Shown: in pieces, positions 1 through 10,576 of the stretch | How positions within the stretch are numbered: the stretch's first letter is position 1 | Layout of the letters: each line of letters opens with the position of its first letter | Origin: Hygrocybe punicea | Taxonomy: Eukaryota > Basidiomycota > Agaricomycetes > Agaricales > Hygrophoraceae | DNA length: 64,000 nt | NCBI GenBank assembly: GCA_963556145.1 | Contig: OY744461.1 | Coordinates: 8,256,891-8,320,890 of the forward strand | Direction: 5' to 3' | Program-made: the position numbers and the translations under genes | Notes under the pieces: model-generated | What the model was told of the DNA's origin: nothing | The model's input: only the letters and a program-made list of their open reading frames with translations | The model's database searches: none

Positions 1-148
1 GCCTGTGAACCAAGGGATGATCTGCTGATTTGTCATATCCCCAGCTCAGCATTTGTCTGGGATCGAATTTGTGCCACGTCACCCATAAACGTCTATAGCC
101 CTAATCTAGTACTATGACCAATTTGGCCGTGTCGCAACCCAGGCCAAA

Positions 149-2505
149 ATGATAGTGACCTTTAAAAGGCGGAGGGTTATGGCGCGTCTCTCCCAACACC
201 GCGGTCTCATATTCCTTGGCTGTATCCTCGTCGTTTTCACGCAAGCAGGCCTCTTCGTCGGACGCAGAGACAGCATCTCAGAGTTACAGGCGTTCACCGA
301 CTCAGACACCTCGCCGTCTTACAAAAACTGGCTATCCTTCACCAGTTCCGCCCTCCCCGCGAGTGTCATCGCAGAGCACCCCATACACAAGCTCATGGCA
401 GACGCCGAGGTCGACTTCCGCAAACGGCTTTACAGGCAGAGCCGCACGCTCAGCGCAGCCGTGGCCGAGTATAAGAAGCGATACAAGCGGGCCCCTCCAA
501 AGGGATTTGATAAATGGTGGCAGTTCGCGAGAAAACACGACGTAAAGTTGGTCGACGAGTACGACGGGCTCATGGAGGACTTGGAGCCCTTTTGGGAGGT
601 TTCGGGAGAGGAACTGCGACGGCGGGCAGTACAGGTGCGTTATTATAATAATAATTTTGCTATTGAGAATTTTTTGTTTAGGGTGATGGGGACACAGGCT
701 GGCTCTCTTCCTGCGATTGATCTCGTGCGGATACGTAACGGTACAGCAGTTGCCGTGAACATTCACCCTGGTTCCAACGCGTCTGTAGTCAGTTACCGAG
801 CTACCGCTCTCCGGCGTATGATGAAAAAATTCCAGCATACCGTTCGTTACATATATTTCCGAACATCATTCAAAGTTCACATGTATACACACGCAGCTGC
901 CCGATCTGGACTTTCCAGTCAATGCAAGAGCAGAGGGGCGCGTCTTGGTTCCGTGGGAGCACCGAAAATACCCAAATATAACGGTGCAAGACTCCACACG
1001 TAAGCCTTTCAATCTAACTACCTTCTTTTGTTTGTCCGTCACATTGAATCCGACTATAGACGGCATCGAGTCTATGCTCGGTACAGGATTTTCCTCAGAC
1101 TGGCAAGGCACAGGCAACGTCTGGGAAGCATACAGGCGCACCTGCCCTCCCTTCTCCCCCGCGCGCAGACTCTACAGCTCCATCCACCCAACCTCTACCC
1201 ACCACATCGCCGACTACCTTGCCGACTCCTCCCTCAGCCCAGGTCCAGGCGCCGAGTTCTTCTTCCCCAAGACCACCGACGCCACATCCCCAGCGTCAAA
1301 TTACTGCTCCCAACCGTGGGCACACTACACACAGGGCCATTTCTTCAGCGACTACCGCACGATTCCCGCTATATACCCTGTGTTCTCGCCGGCCAAGACC
1401 GACGGGTACCTGGACGTGCGGATACCGAGCCATTATTACTACGGGTCGACCCCGCGTTACACCTATGGATGGGACGCGGTGAACCTGGAGCTGAAGCCAG
1501 TGGAGGCCATGGAGGTGCCGTGGGAGGACAAGAAGGACAAGATATTCTGGAGAGGTGCATCTACGGGTGGGGGGAGCAGTCCTCCGGGGTTCTCTGCTGA
1601 ATATCAGCGTCATAGGTGGGTCTTTCTCTTTCCTCTTTTTTTCCCTTCTTTTTCGTCCCTTCACTGTGGTTGAGAACGCTAAAACAAAAATAAAAGGTTT
1701 CTCAGAATGGCCAACGATGACTCGGACTTGATCCATACCGTCACTTTCGCAGACCCACCCGGCTCGTCGCGATTCATCTCAGCTCGCGTCCCCATCACCT
1801 CGCTGACCGAAGAAATCATGGATGTTGCCTTCGTCAAGGCGGTAGGTGCACAGAATTACCCGGGGGGTCTACAAGGCATGGTGTACGACCACCGATTCGA
1901 CAACGCGGTTTCGCTAGGGGAGCATTGGGCATACAAGTACCTGGTGGATCTGGACGGGATGTCGTATTCGGGAAGGTTTATGGGGTTCATGGCGAGTGAT
2001 AGCGCGGTGATGAAGGCTACGATTTATAGGGAGTATTTTTCAGATTGGATACAGCCTTGGTATGTGCATTGTCGTCGTCGTGTTTTTTGTCTTCAGTAAA
2101 CCCTCCCACGCCCCCTTGGAATTGTTTTTAAAGGCTCCACTTCATACCCCTCTCGTCGTCGTACAGAGAAGTCTTCAATATCCACTCATTCTTCTCGGGC
2201 CCTACGGAGTCAACGCTAGCGGCTACGAACTCGACAATGCTGTGGCCCCAAACCAAGCCAGGGCAAAAACGGATCTCTGCAGATGGCGATCGCAGACTAC
2301 GCCGGATAGCGAGAGCGGGAAAGCAGTGGAAGAAGACGATTGGGAGGACTATCGATATGGAGGGTGAGTGCACCCCTCATCCGCTCGTTTTTATTAGCTT
2401 GGCGGGCTAACTTTTGTCTACGAAACAGTGTATGTGTACCGATTATGCCTCGAGTATGCCAGGTTGTCGGCGGATGACCGGGAATCGATGAGTTTTCTTT
2501 TTTAG
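149..2505 (+). CDS. GT90 / CAP10-type glycosyltransferase
   Basis: Multi-exon gene for a type II membrane glycosyltransferase of the CAP10/GT90 family (xylosyl/glucosyl-type transferases of the secretory pathway; the Cryptococcus CAP10 relative is needed for capsule). An N-terminal hydrophobic segment (GLIFLGCILVVFTQAGLF) follows a short basic tail, as in a signal anchor. Family landmarks are visible in order: an HPI-LM-DAE/F stretch, PPKGFDKWW, DEYDG, MMKKFQH, DFPVNARAEGRVLVPWE, the core FWRGASTGGGSSPPGF, FSEW, and a C-terminal LVDLDGMSYSGRF motif. Intron ends can be placed near 634-698 (acceptor at GACACAG), about 840-894 (acceptor before LPDLDF), about 1614-1704 and about 2060-2165. Stop is TAG at 2503-2505. 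An alternative in-frame ATG at 179 begins closer to the membrane segment. The acceptor substrate cannot be read from sequence. Confidence 0.85.
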
Positions 2506-2786
2506 CGCCTGTTTTAGGCCGCCATTGGTGGGTGGAATTCTGGCGAGGTACCCCATGGGAGCCCGGGGGAGAAAAACTTGAGCTATCGTCCGGTGTAGGA
2601 CTGTAAGTTTCACTTTCCCGGCTGACCGACCGTGACATAGTCAATCACAGCATCCCGCGTGCAAGTGTTGTTATAAGAGTTAATAATAATATGGTTTTCA
2701 AAAATTCAATTCAAACCACTATTTACATGAAGGGGAAACGGTATTTATGATCAACGTAAATACCGCGTGGAGAAACTGCGACCCAG

Positions 2787-3633
2787 TCACGACTGGAGCA
2801 TATCTACCAAATTCCGGTGACTGGCGAGCTTGATGATTGAATACTCTCTTTCTGGCCGTCTTCGGCCAGCGTCAATGCTATCTGTGACCCATTCGGGCCT
2901 CACGACGTGGACTTGATGCCTGGATTTTGCAGCAAGAATCTTGTGGGTTTTGGATCCACTGAGTTGCTGTGACGTCAAGATGTGTGTTGCTCCGGACGCG
3001 GTGGTCCTAACAAGAGAGAAATAGGTTGGAGGGTCAAATAAATGAACAAGAGTGAGTGCGAGACCGACATGACACGACCGCCGGCCAATGTAACCATTCT
3101 CTTCATCTCGATGTCGGTCGTATTGCTCAAATAGCCGTTGATGTAGATCCGAACATTTTCCAAGACCTTTGATATACTGTCTTCTTTCTGGTCATTCAGC
3201 TTTTGATTGCGATGTGCAAAGTATCCTCGTTTTCTTCCGCCACCATCCGCCACTTGGTGGCCTGTTGAAATGGATGTGACATGATCTGCCAGTGCACGCA
3301 CGGTCAGCCTGAGGATATATATATTAATCTACTCTGTCTATTTGCATACCTGACCGAAGACCGATATCAGAATGTGTAATTGGATTCGATTCGTCAGAGA
3401 GTGTCTTGAGCAAATGTTTTGTGATAGCGGTGGATGAGTATTTCCGCAAAGGCTCCGAAACGCTGGTTCCGGGATGAACGAGAGCTCAAGCTGAAAGTCA
3501 TTGGACCATACTGGTTGTCCCCCTTTACGCGCTCAAGTTGCTCTTCGTTAGGGGTGTGCTCGTGCTTGGCGTTGACGCGTTTCTTGTCGCTGTTTGGATA
3601 GAAAGGTTTCGTGATGATTACAAACTTGTCCAT
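2787..3633 (-). CDS. BRCT-domain protein (Rev1-type BRCT, stand-alone)
   Basis: Minus-strand gene starting at the ATG whose complement is 3631-3633 (MDKFVIITKP). The C-terminal half is a BRCT domain: VRIYINGYLSNTTDIEMKR, then LAGGRV, ATHILTSQQLSGSKT, and the signature VVRPEWVTDSI followed by a basic RRRPERE stretch. This pattern matches the BRCT of the translesion polymerase Rev1, but no polymerase domain follows and the protein stops soon after, so it is probably a small phosphopeptide- or DNA-binding adaptor in DNA repair. The last intron joins GGRVM to TTASGATHIL across about 3013-3070. An upstream intron at about 3309-3350 (GTATGC..CCTCAG) is clear, but linkage of exon 1 to exon 2 leaves the frame unresolved, so another small intron is expected near 3400-3450. 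Confidence 0.7.
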
Positions 3634-3868
3634 GTCGAAAGATGGGTCGTCAAATAATGAAAGTAAATATAACAAGAATCGTGGTTGATTTATGAACGAG
3701 CTTTATATACAAGGAGAATTACAAGTTGGTGTGAAGGTGAGAGTGTGCCGAGTCAAACTCTCCATCGCGTGTCACGTGCACGTGCTTTTTAATTCCTTTT
3801 GGCGGATGTGGTCTACAGTGACCACTTTCTTCATCAAGTGTCGAAACAAATACGGACAGGCTAGACAT

Positions 3869-5877
3869 ATGTCAACAAGACTGTACAAGGATGCAATCGA
3901 GCATCTGAACACTTTGCAGTCTAATGCAGCAACGCTCGAAGCAGTACGAGCCTCTGGCCACCGGAAACCCCAACTTGCAATTCCAGAGATGGTGGAATAT
4001 CTCGAGAGAATAGGGTACACGGTAGGGTGAACACTGCCGTCTTTTCATTTTGCACGCCCTTACGCCCGCAAAATGGAATGGCAGCCTCAAGACCTCAACA
4101 AACTGAATGTTCTCCATATCACTGGCACCAAAGGGAAAGGCTCCACGAGCGCTTTCGCCGACTCCATTCTCCGACATTGCATGCCACAATGGAAAATCGG
4201 TCCGCATTCATACACCAAATACATTGATACCTGCAACCCTAATGCATGGGTGATCGCCAGGACTATTCACCTCACCTCACCTTGTGGCTGTTCGTGAACG
4301 GATACGTATCAATGGAACACCCATATCCGAGGAAGACTTTGCAACATTCTTCTTTGAAGTCTGGGACAGACTTGAACGGAACGATGTGGTACATTTTAAC
4401 TTCTGCTGATATCTGGCTGGCAATACCAATCGCCTCGGCAGCGAAAAAATCCCAGTACTTCGCCGAAACCAATGTATTTTCGGTTCCTCACATTGGTCGC
4501 GTATCATGCCTTTCTAACTCTCAAAGTGCGCAACGACCTCTATTCCACCCATAGTTGCCCTGATAGACCCCAGGTGGATGCTACCATTTTAGAAGTGGGT
4601 GTTGGTGGGACTTATGATTGTACTAACCTTGTCCCCAAACCTATCGTTACTGGCATTACATCTCTTGGTATTGATCACGTGGCTGTACTTGGAAAAACCA
4701 TCCGAGAGATTGCTTGGCAGAAAGGCGGTATTTTCAAGGTCAGTCGGTCAGTCGTTGGTAGATATCAAACCCGGCACTAACATTTCCCAAGAAAGGAGTG
4801 CCAGCCTTTACCGTAAACCAGCCCGAGGACGGATTGGAAGTTCTCGAACGACGAGCCAAAGAGCTCGAGGCAAGAGAGTGCACTCCTTAAAGCATCTGTC
4901 TGTTAATTCTCCCATAGGCATCCGAATTCACACTGGTGCCCCTGATCCCGGGAATTTCTGATATCAAATTGGGTGTGTTCATTTGTAATTGCTATGCTTC
5001 CTTGTTCCAAAGATTTTTTGTTCGATTACGGAAGGTCTGGCTGGTGTACATCAGCGTCAAAACGCCAGCCTTGCTGTACACCTAGCCCATGCATTCTTGC
5101 ATACTCATAAAACCCTCCTCCCCGAACCGTTCGTGGCTGGTCTCAAGAACACGAAGTGGCCTGGCCGATGCCAAAGAGTCTCGGACCCGAAGTATTTGAA
5201 CACGACATGGTGCCTGGACGGTGCTCATACGATTGAAAGTCTGGATTGCTGCATGCGGTGGTTCGTTGACCCTGACGTAGGATTGAACCCACCGTGCGTC
5301 TCTTTGTTCCTTAGTTCAACAGGAAACATGTTGACAATTATAATCAGGAAACAAGCGACAAGTCGTGTCCTGATTTTCAATTGCACCAGTGGCCGTTCCG
5401 GCAGCTCATTCTTGGCATCTATGCTCCAAGAAGCATCCACCCAGCTGAAACTACACGAAAGAGTAGAGGAATCAGGCTCTCTCTTTGACCATGTCATCTT
5501 CTGCACCAATGTTACATATGCAGATGGTCACTTCAAAGGTGGTACGTGAAGTTTGTGTTCATGGGAGCTTCTCCCGGTCGGGATGACACCTGGGCTTTGT
5601 ACGAACAGACTTGGTGGCGTTGGCCGTCTCTCCAGCCGATTTGGCTGCACTCTCGACTCAGCAACGGCTAGCTTCGGCGTGGTCATCATTGGTGCCCTCC
5701 TTCCCCGCCTCTGCCATTCATGTTGTCCCTTCCATAGAGCACGCAGTCACTGTCGTACGAAATGTAGCTGCACGAGCGGATGATGACGGTGTGTCTCTGA
5801 CGGTACTGGTGACGGGGAGTCTGCATCTTGTTGGTGGCGTAATAGAGGTCGCTGGGCTATCGGATGTCGCATTATAG
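3869..5877 (+). CDS. folylpolyglutamate synthase (Met7-like)
   Basis: Adds glutamates to tetrahydrofolates (ATP-dependent Mur-ligase-type reaction), retaining folates in cytosol and mitochondria. The P-loop LHITGTKGKGST, the following LFTSPHLVAVRERI, the folate-binding region YFRFLTLVAYHAFL, the LEVGVGGTYDCTN block, SLGIDH and the C-terminal-domain motifs KWPGRCQ, WCLDGAHT and LIFNCTSGR are all present and in order. Introns can be placed exactly at several junctions, for example the one joining KIG to LFTSPH (ending CGCCAG at about 4259), one joining NDV to RKNPSTSPKP, one joining LK to VDATILEVG (about 4520-4572), and one near 5541-5608. The gene looks intact, stop TAG 5875-5877. An in-frame ATG at 3806 adds 21 residues rich in basic and hydroxylated residues and without acidic ones, consistent with a mitochondrial presequence; the ATG at 3869 would give a cytosolic form. 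Confidence 0.92.
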
Positions 5878-6037
5878 TCGAATTTACGGTACATAGAATA
5901 GAATACGTAGAAAGAGGTAAACCTTGGTACTTTGCGACACGCTGCTGCACGTGACTCTAATGTTCGCGCGTTCAAGTTCGCGCCTTGAACACTTTTGATT
6001 TTCTGTGGTTTGAAGCTACAAAGCCCTGTATATTAGT

Positions 6038-8033
6038 ATGCACGCATTCAAAGAGCCTATCTCGCTGGTCTCGCGAAGTCGTCCTCCTGGTTCAACGTCA
6101 CACCGTTTTCGGTCTTCTCCTGGAAGGGCCATCTTTACATCATCCAAGCGGTCTGCCATTCACGCTCAAAGTGCATCTGTCAATTGCAACGGACAAGAGC
6201 AGGATGATTCCATCGAGATTGTCGGGCCTGTCCCAATCGCAGTGTCAACAACAAAATCAAAGTTGAAGGTGAAAGGGCTAGCCATTCACAGTGTACCTCC
6301 GGGGCCTTTGAAGTCGTGGGTTGTTTCCGATAAGTTTTTTTTGTCATGGATATCTAATGTTGGACCCCTCAAGTACCAACATTAACACTGCCATCATTGG
6401 CAGCAGTTTGGAGCATGCAAGACTGGCTGGTTCCGCCAAGAAACGCGAAGCTCAAAATAACCAGGAAGCAGACACGAAGCCTGCCACGAAGCCATCTGCT
6501 CTGCCCTGTTACACGTACAAGGATTACTCACCAGTTGCCACGGTCGTTTACACGAGCCATGAAGACGAGGCCAATGATCTTGTCCAAACGCTCAACGGGT
6601 GAGTTTTTTTTTCTTTGATTGCTGCTACCTGATCTTCTTCTGGTATGGATTGTCTTAGACCTCTAGGTTTTGACATGGAGTGGCGCGTTGTGTTCCGACC
6701 GAATACGCCCGAACGTCGAACAGCGCTGGTGCAGGTAACTGACAAACGCCTTATACTGCTGATTCAGATCAGTTCCATGAAGAGTAAGTTGGTTTATCTT
6801 CCCTGTTGGTGTCGATATGTTGACTGCAATGAAGGATTCCCTGTGAAGCTGAAAGTGGGTAGTGTTTTTTTCCTTCTTTTCTTGTTCGATATCGCATGAA
6901 TCTTAACAAGCAATTCTTTTAAAGGAAATTATAGAGTCGAAGAGTGTTGTCAAGATTGGAGCCAACATATACAGTTAGTCTTCATCGCTGCCGACTACAT
7001 TCCCTCTGTCACTTCATTTCACTGGTGCCACTGCCATGTTAACCAAGACCCTCCAATTTTTTGTGCTCACATTTCACGCTCACAATTATGAGCAGATGAT
7101 GGCAAGAAACTATATCGGGATTTCGGGATCCTTGCGAGTAACCTCGTCGAACTAGGGTCCCTCGCACGAAAGGTGGACCCCAATTTTGAGCAATCTTTTG
7201 GATCGAACAGGCCTATAGTCGGTTTGGCAAAGGTATGTTTTAATCTTGTAACACTCACAGGGTTGCCCCTTTATGTGGTGATGAATTAACAACAACTGAG
7301 AATTTACAATGGAGTAGGTGGTAGAGGTGTACTGTGCCAAAAAGTTGTTGAAAGGGAAAGAGAGGACGGGGAATTGGGAGGCCAAGTTGGGGCCAAAAAT
7401 GATTGCCTGTGAGTCCGTCATTTTTGTCAGAACATTGCCCTGAAATGTGTTGATCGATCAGACGCCGCGAATGATGCACACTGCGCTCTCGTGGTCTATA
7501 CACGGCTGATGAGTCTGGCGGCCGACAATGGGCGCACGGTACCCACCGAAGACTATACCAGTGCTGTCACAGCCCTAAATTTCTCTAGGACTACCGTCGA
7601 GTTGCCCGTGTCTCACAATACCTCGACTGAGTTTGTCGTGGTGCGGCCTCAACACATGCGTGCATACCAGTTGTGGCACCGGGATAATTTGCCTCTCGAA
7701 AGGATTTGTGCCAAGTTAAGGAGTGAAGTGGAACCGCTGAAGGAAAGCACGGTCATGTAAGTTGAGAACCTCTAGTTGCACATGCACTTCCATTCCTGTT
7801 CACGTCGGATGTTTTTATTTGTGAACTGACGCCCATGCCTGGACAGCTCCTATGTAATTGGCGCCCTGGATGGTGACCCCTCTTTGCCCTTCGAGATGGG
7901 ACGGTTAATGGATTTAGTACAAATGGAAATCTCGTCGTGGAGCAGACACCAAGAGTGCATCCTGAGGATGGATAGAGAGGGTCGGGGAAGGACAACGGAA
8001 TTTATTGCTTGTCCGACTATAGCGGGTGTTTAG
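6038..8033 (+). CDS. 3'-5' exonuclease, WRN/RNase D (DEDDy) type
   Basis: Nuclear-type exonuclease related to the Werner exonuclease domain. After a basic, low-complexity N-terminus of about 180 residues the DEDDy motifs appear: Exo I with GFDMEWR (D and E), Exo II around KIGANIYNDGKKL (D), and Exo III YAANDAHCALVVY (Y-x3-D). A C-terminal segment (YQLWHRDNLPLERICAKL..ESTVISYVIGAL) resembles the helix-turn-helix tail found in WRN/RecQ-associated proteins. Introns include one ending CCTCAAG near 6372 that joins KS to TNINTA, one after the LNG at about 6600, and one at about 7757-7846. Stop TAG 8031-8033. No helicase domain is present, so it is an exonuclease-only protein as in several fungi and plants. 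Likely role is DNA end or replication-fork processing. Confidence 0.83.
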
Positions 8034-8510
8034 ACGTGGACAAAGGAAGATTTAGTATTCAGTGTTCTAAAATGTATACGGGTACACTGTAAAACATATT
8101 TTTTATGCCTTGATCATGATTGGCGCTGTCGGTGTTATATCGATGAATCGATAATCATGACAAACGCCGCCAACTTGAACCCGATACCAACCTCAATCCC
8201 AAGCTTCAAGATTCCAAGTGATTTCTCGCTATAGGTTTGCTTCATCACACATACGCCGTTCAATACCAGAAATGACCAACTTTGTATTGGTAGTCTTGAC
8301 TTGCATTTTGTGAGGAGCAAGTCCACAACACGCTGTTCCAGCATGGCCATCAATCTGGAGATCTGGAGATTTCTTCTTCACGAGGGTTTGAGAAATAATA
8401 ATTCGGTGGATTTTCGGTGGATCTAGCCCTAGCGCGCTCGCCTTTATCTACACAACACATCCTGCGACCTTCAAGTTGCCGTCCGCTCCTGGCTATCGCC
8501 CGCATCAACC
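8034..8510. other. intergenic, probable shared regulatory stretch
   Basis: No gene supported. There is a palindrome-like ATCGATGAATCGAT near 8140-8153 and repeats of GATCTGGAGAT at about 8357-8370. It should hold the terminator of the exonuclease gene and the promoter of the downstream gene, but no specific site is convincing. Confidence 0.5.
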
Positions 8511-10044
8511 ATGAACTTGCCTCCTCGCACGATAACTTCGCCAGCACTCTCTGGTTCCGGCGCCCTACCATATTTCAACACTCCCAGCATTTCAGATTTT
8601 GAGATCGAACGGGCGTCCACGACATCGGGGGTTGCCTCCAGGAGAGTTGCTTCGAGAAGAGACGATCCCACCCTTGATGAAGAGTATGTCTTCCGCGATA
8701 GCGTATCGAGAGTTCTCGCAGCCAAAGCCCGACCATTTACCGTCTCTGGACGAATCCCTTTCGATCCATCTACCCTTGTCCTCTTCTTCCACTCAAACGT
8801 AAGTTCCTCTGTGGTATGTGCACCCTGCTGCGCGCTTATTTTCACTTGGCACAGAGTGGACTCCCACACTCCCTCTACTTTCCCATCGATGTCGAGATCA
8901 ATGCCCCACCAGCACTCGACGTCCTCATCGCTGCATGCATTCCAAATTCCACAGTCGTCTTTGACGACTTCTCGGCGAGGGCGTCCCTCGTGTACCCCCC
9001 AACTCTCCCGCTCACCGCCACACTCGAGATATCAAACCATCCCATCATGGATGCCGTGCGAAACACACTCTTCCCCTTGCTCCCAAACGGTCATTATCTC
9101 ACCGCGATGCGCGACAAGCTTGATGTCATTGTGAGTGGCAGCTTGACCAGCCGACAGCTTCCCGCCATGCGCGGCGACGGTAGGGTAGCCACAATTTACA
9201 TCACCCTCCCAGTGCGTTTCCGTGGTGGCGCACTGGTCATCCGGGACACCGATGGGAGCGAGGAGAAGTATTTCGGGCGCGGTGGGAAGAGTGGTGACAT
9301 GGAATGGACCGCATTCCTCTCTGATTGTGAGTACGAGGTAGAGGTCGTCCAGAAAGGGTGCAAGCTCTCTATCTCATATGGCGTGTATTTGAGGACGTTT
9401 GGCGCTGGGGCAGACCCTCTGATCACTCCAAGCGACAACTTCATGGATCTCTTCCCCCCGATTTTGGACATGACACGTGGACGCAAAGTTGCCTTCTTTC
9501 TCTTGAATGAATATGGTGTCAATCCATCAGAGGTTTTGGCTGAATCACTAGTACCCTACGTAAGCGTCACTCCTCTGTGAACTGGCGCCATCAACAGACC
9601 TGACTACAATGGGATCGACAGCTAAAAGGCGGAGACTCGCTCCTGTACCACACTCTCAAGGCTTACAAGCTTGATTTAGAGCTTCATTGGACCGCAGGGG
9701 GCTACATCTGGCCTGTCGACCGCACAGTCGAGTGTCTCAACGATACAGTGCACATTAGCGCCCACAAGCCATTCGGCGGGCACAGCGCTGCCCAGAAAGG
9801 CGCTCCTGCCGCCCGCGGTCCTTTCGGCATCTCATATGCACCCGATGCGCAAGCAGACGAAGCTGAGAAAATGCGGCTCAGAATCGAGGGCAGCGGCGCG
9901 ATCCCCATTTCTGAAGCGGATATATTCATCTTGACTGATTGGGAATCGCCTGGCCCGGCTGGGAAGGAGCGGGTGCCGTTCGTTTCTGGTGGGGAGCTGG
10001 AGAAACTTGTTGTGAATGTGCTCATGGTGACGTACATCCTGTGA
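8511..10044 (+). CDS. 2OG-Fe(II) oxygenase-like protein, iron ligand altered
   Basis: Protein of about 470 residues resembling the fungal 2-oxoglutarate/Fe(II) oxygenase-like families whose core reads LP..F.GG.L.VR ... W.AF.SDCEHEV ... G.R..L.Y. Here the corresponding segments are IYITLPVRFRGGALVIRD, MEWTAFLSDCEYEVEVV and GCKLSISYGVYL. The histidine usual in CEHEV is tyrosine (CEYEV), so the iron site is probably lost. Introns: about 8800-8854 (GTAAGT..GCACAG) joining FFHSN to SGLPHS, and about 9560-9624 joining LVPY to LKGGDSLLYH. Stop TGA 10042-10044 after VLMVTYIL. The C-terminal 150 residues (HTLKAYKL..) look conserved in style but I do not recognise a domain. Function unknown; the family call is from pattern memory. 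Confidence 0.6.
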
Positions 10045-10576
10045 ATGTGTTCGTTGTGGGAATTTTGGTTTGCCCATCTTTCAACTTTTGTTTTGTCTCA
10101 GTTCTTTTCAACAGAATACGGTTTCGGAGACGGTAACACAATATACAAACTTTGCAATACTTGACTTTGCAGTATTACAGCGATTTCGGGAAACCTATAA
10201 TGACAAACTTTTTTTTGGAGTGTCTGATAAGTTAGCAACCGTCAAGCTCTATCTCTCGGCAATGTAACTGGCCCTTCGATGCCGACCACAACATTAAAAG
10301 TGGATACGCCGCTCTCCTAATTCACGAGTCTGCAACATATCGATATTTTACAGCGGTTGCCGCTAATATCTTATCAGGCTATCTAAGGCATGCTAAGTCA
10401 GTGTGCTCACTCCTCAATACTTGTTTGTCGGAAGTATCAAACAAGCTCTAGAAAGCCAACAAGAGAGGACTCCCGATATTGTCCGCCAATCGACAAGGGT
10501 TAGAGCTGATCATGTTGGAAGTGACTTTCATGGACAGTGGCAGTGTGTTCCTGGCACAGGATCGCTCCATCCCACC
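10045..10576. other. intergenic, no gene seen
   Basis: About 530 bp without a supportable gene. Moderately AT-rich, ending in the ACCATGG context at 10574-10580 that supports the start of the next gene. Confidence 0.5.
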
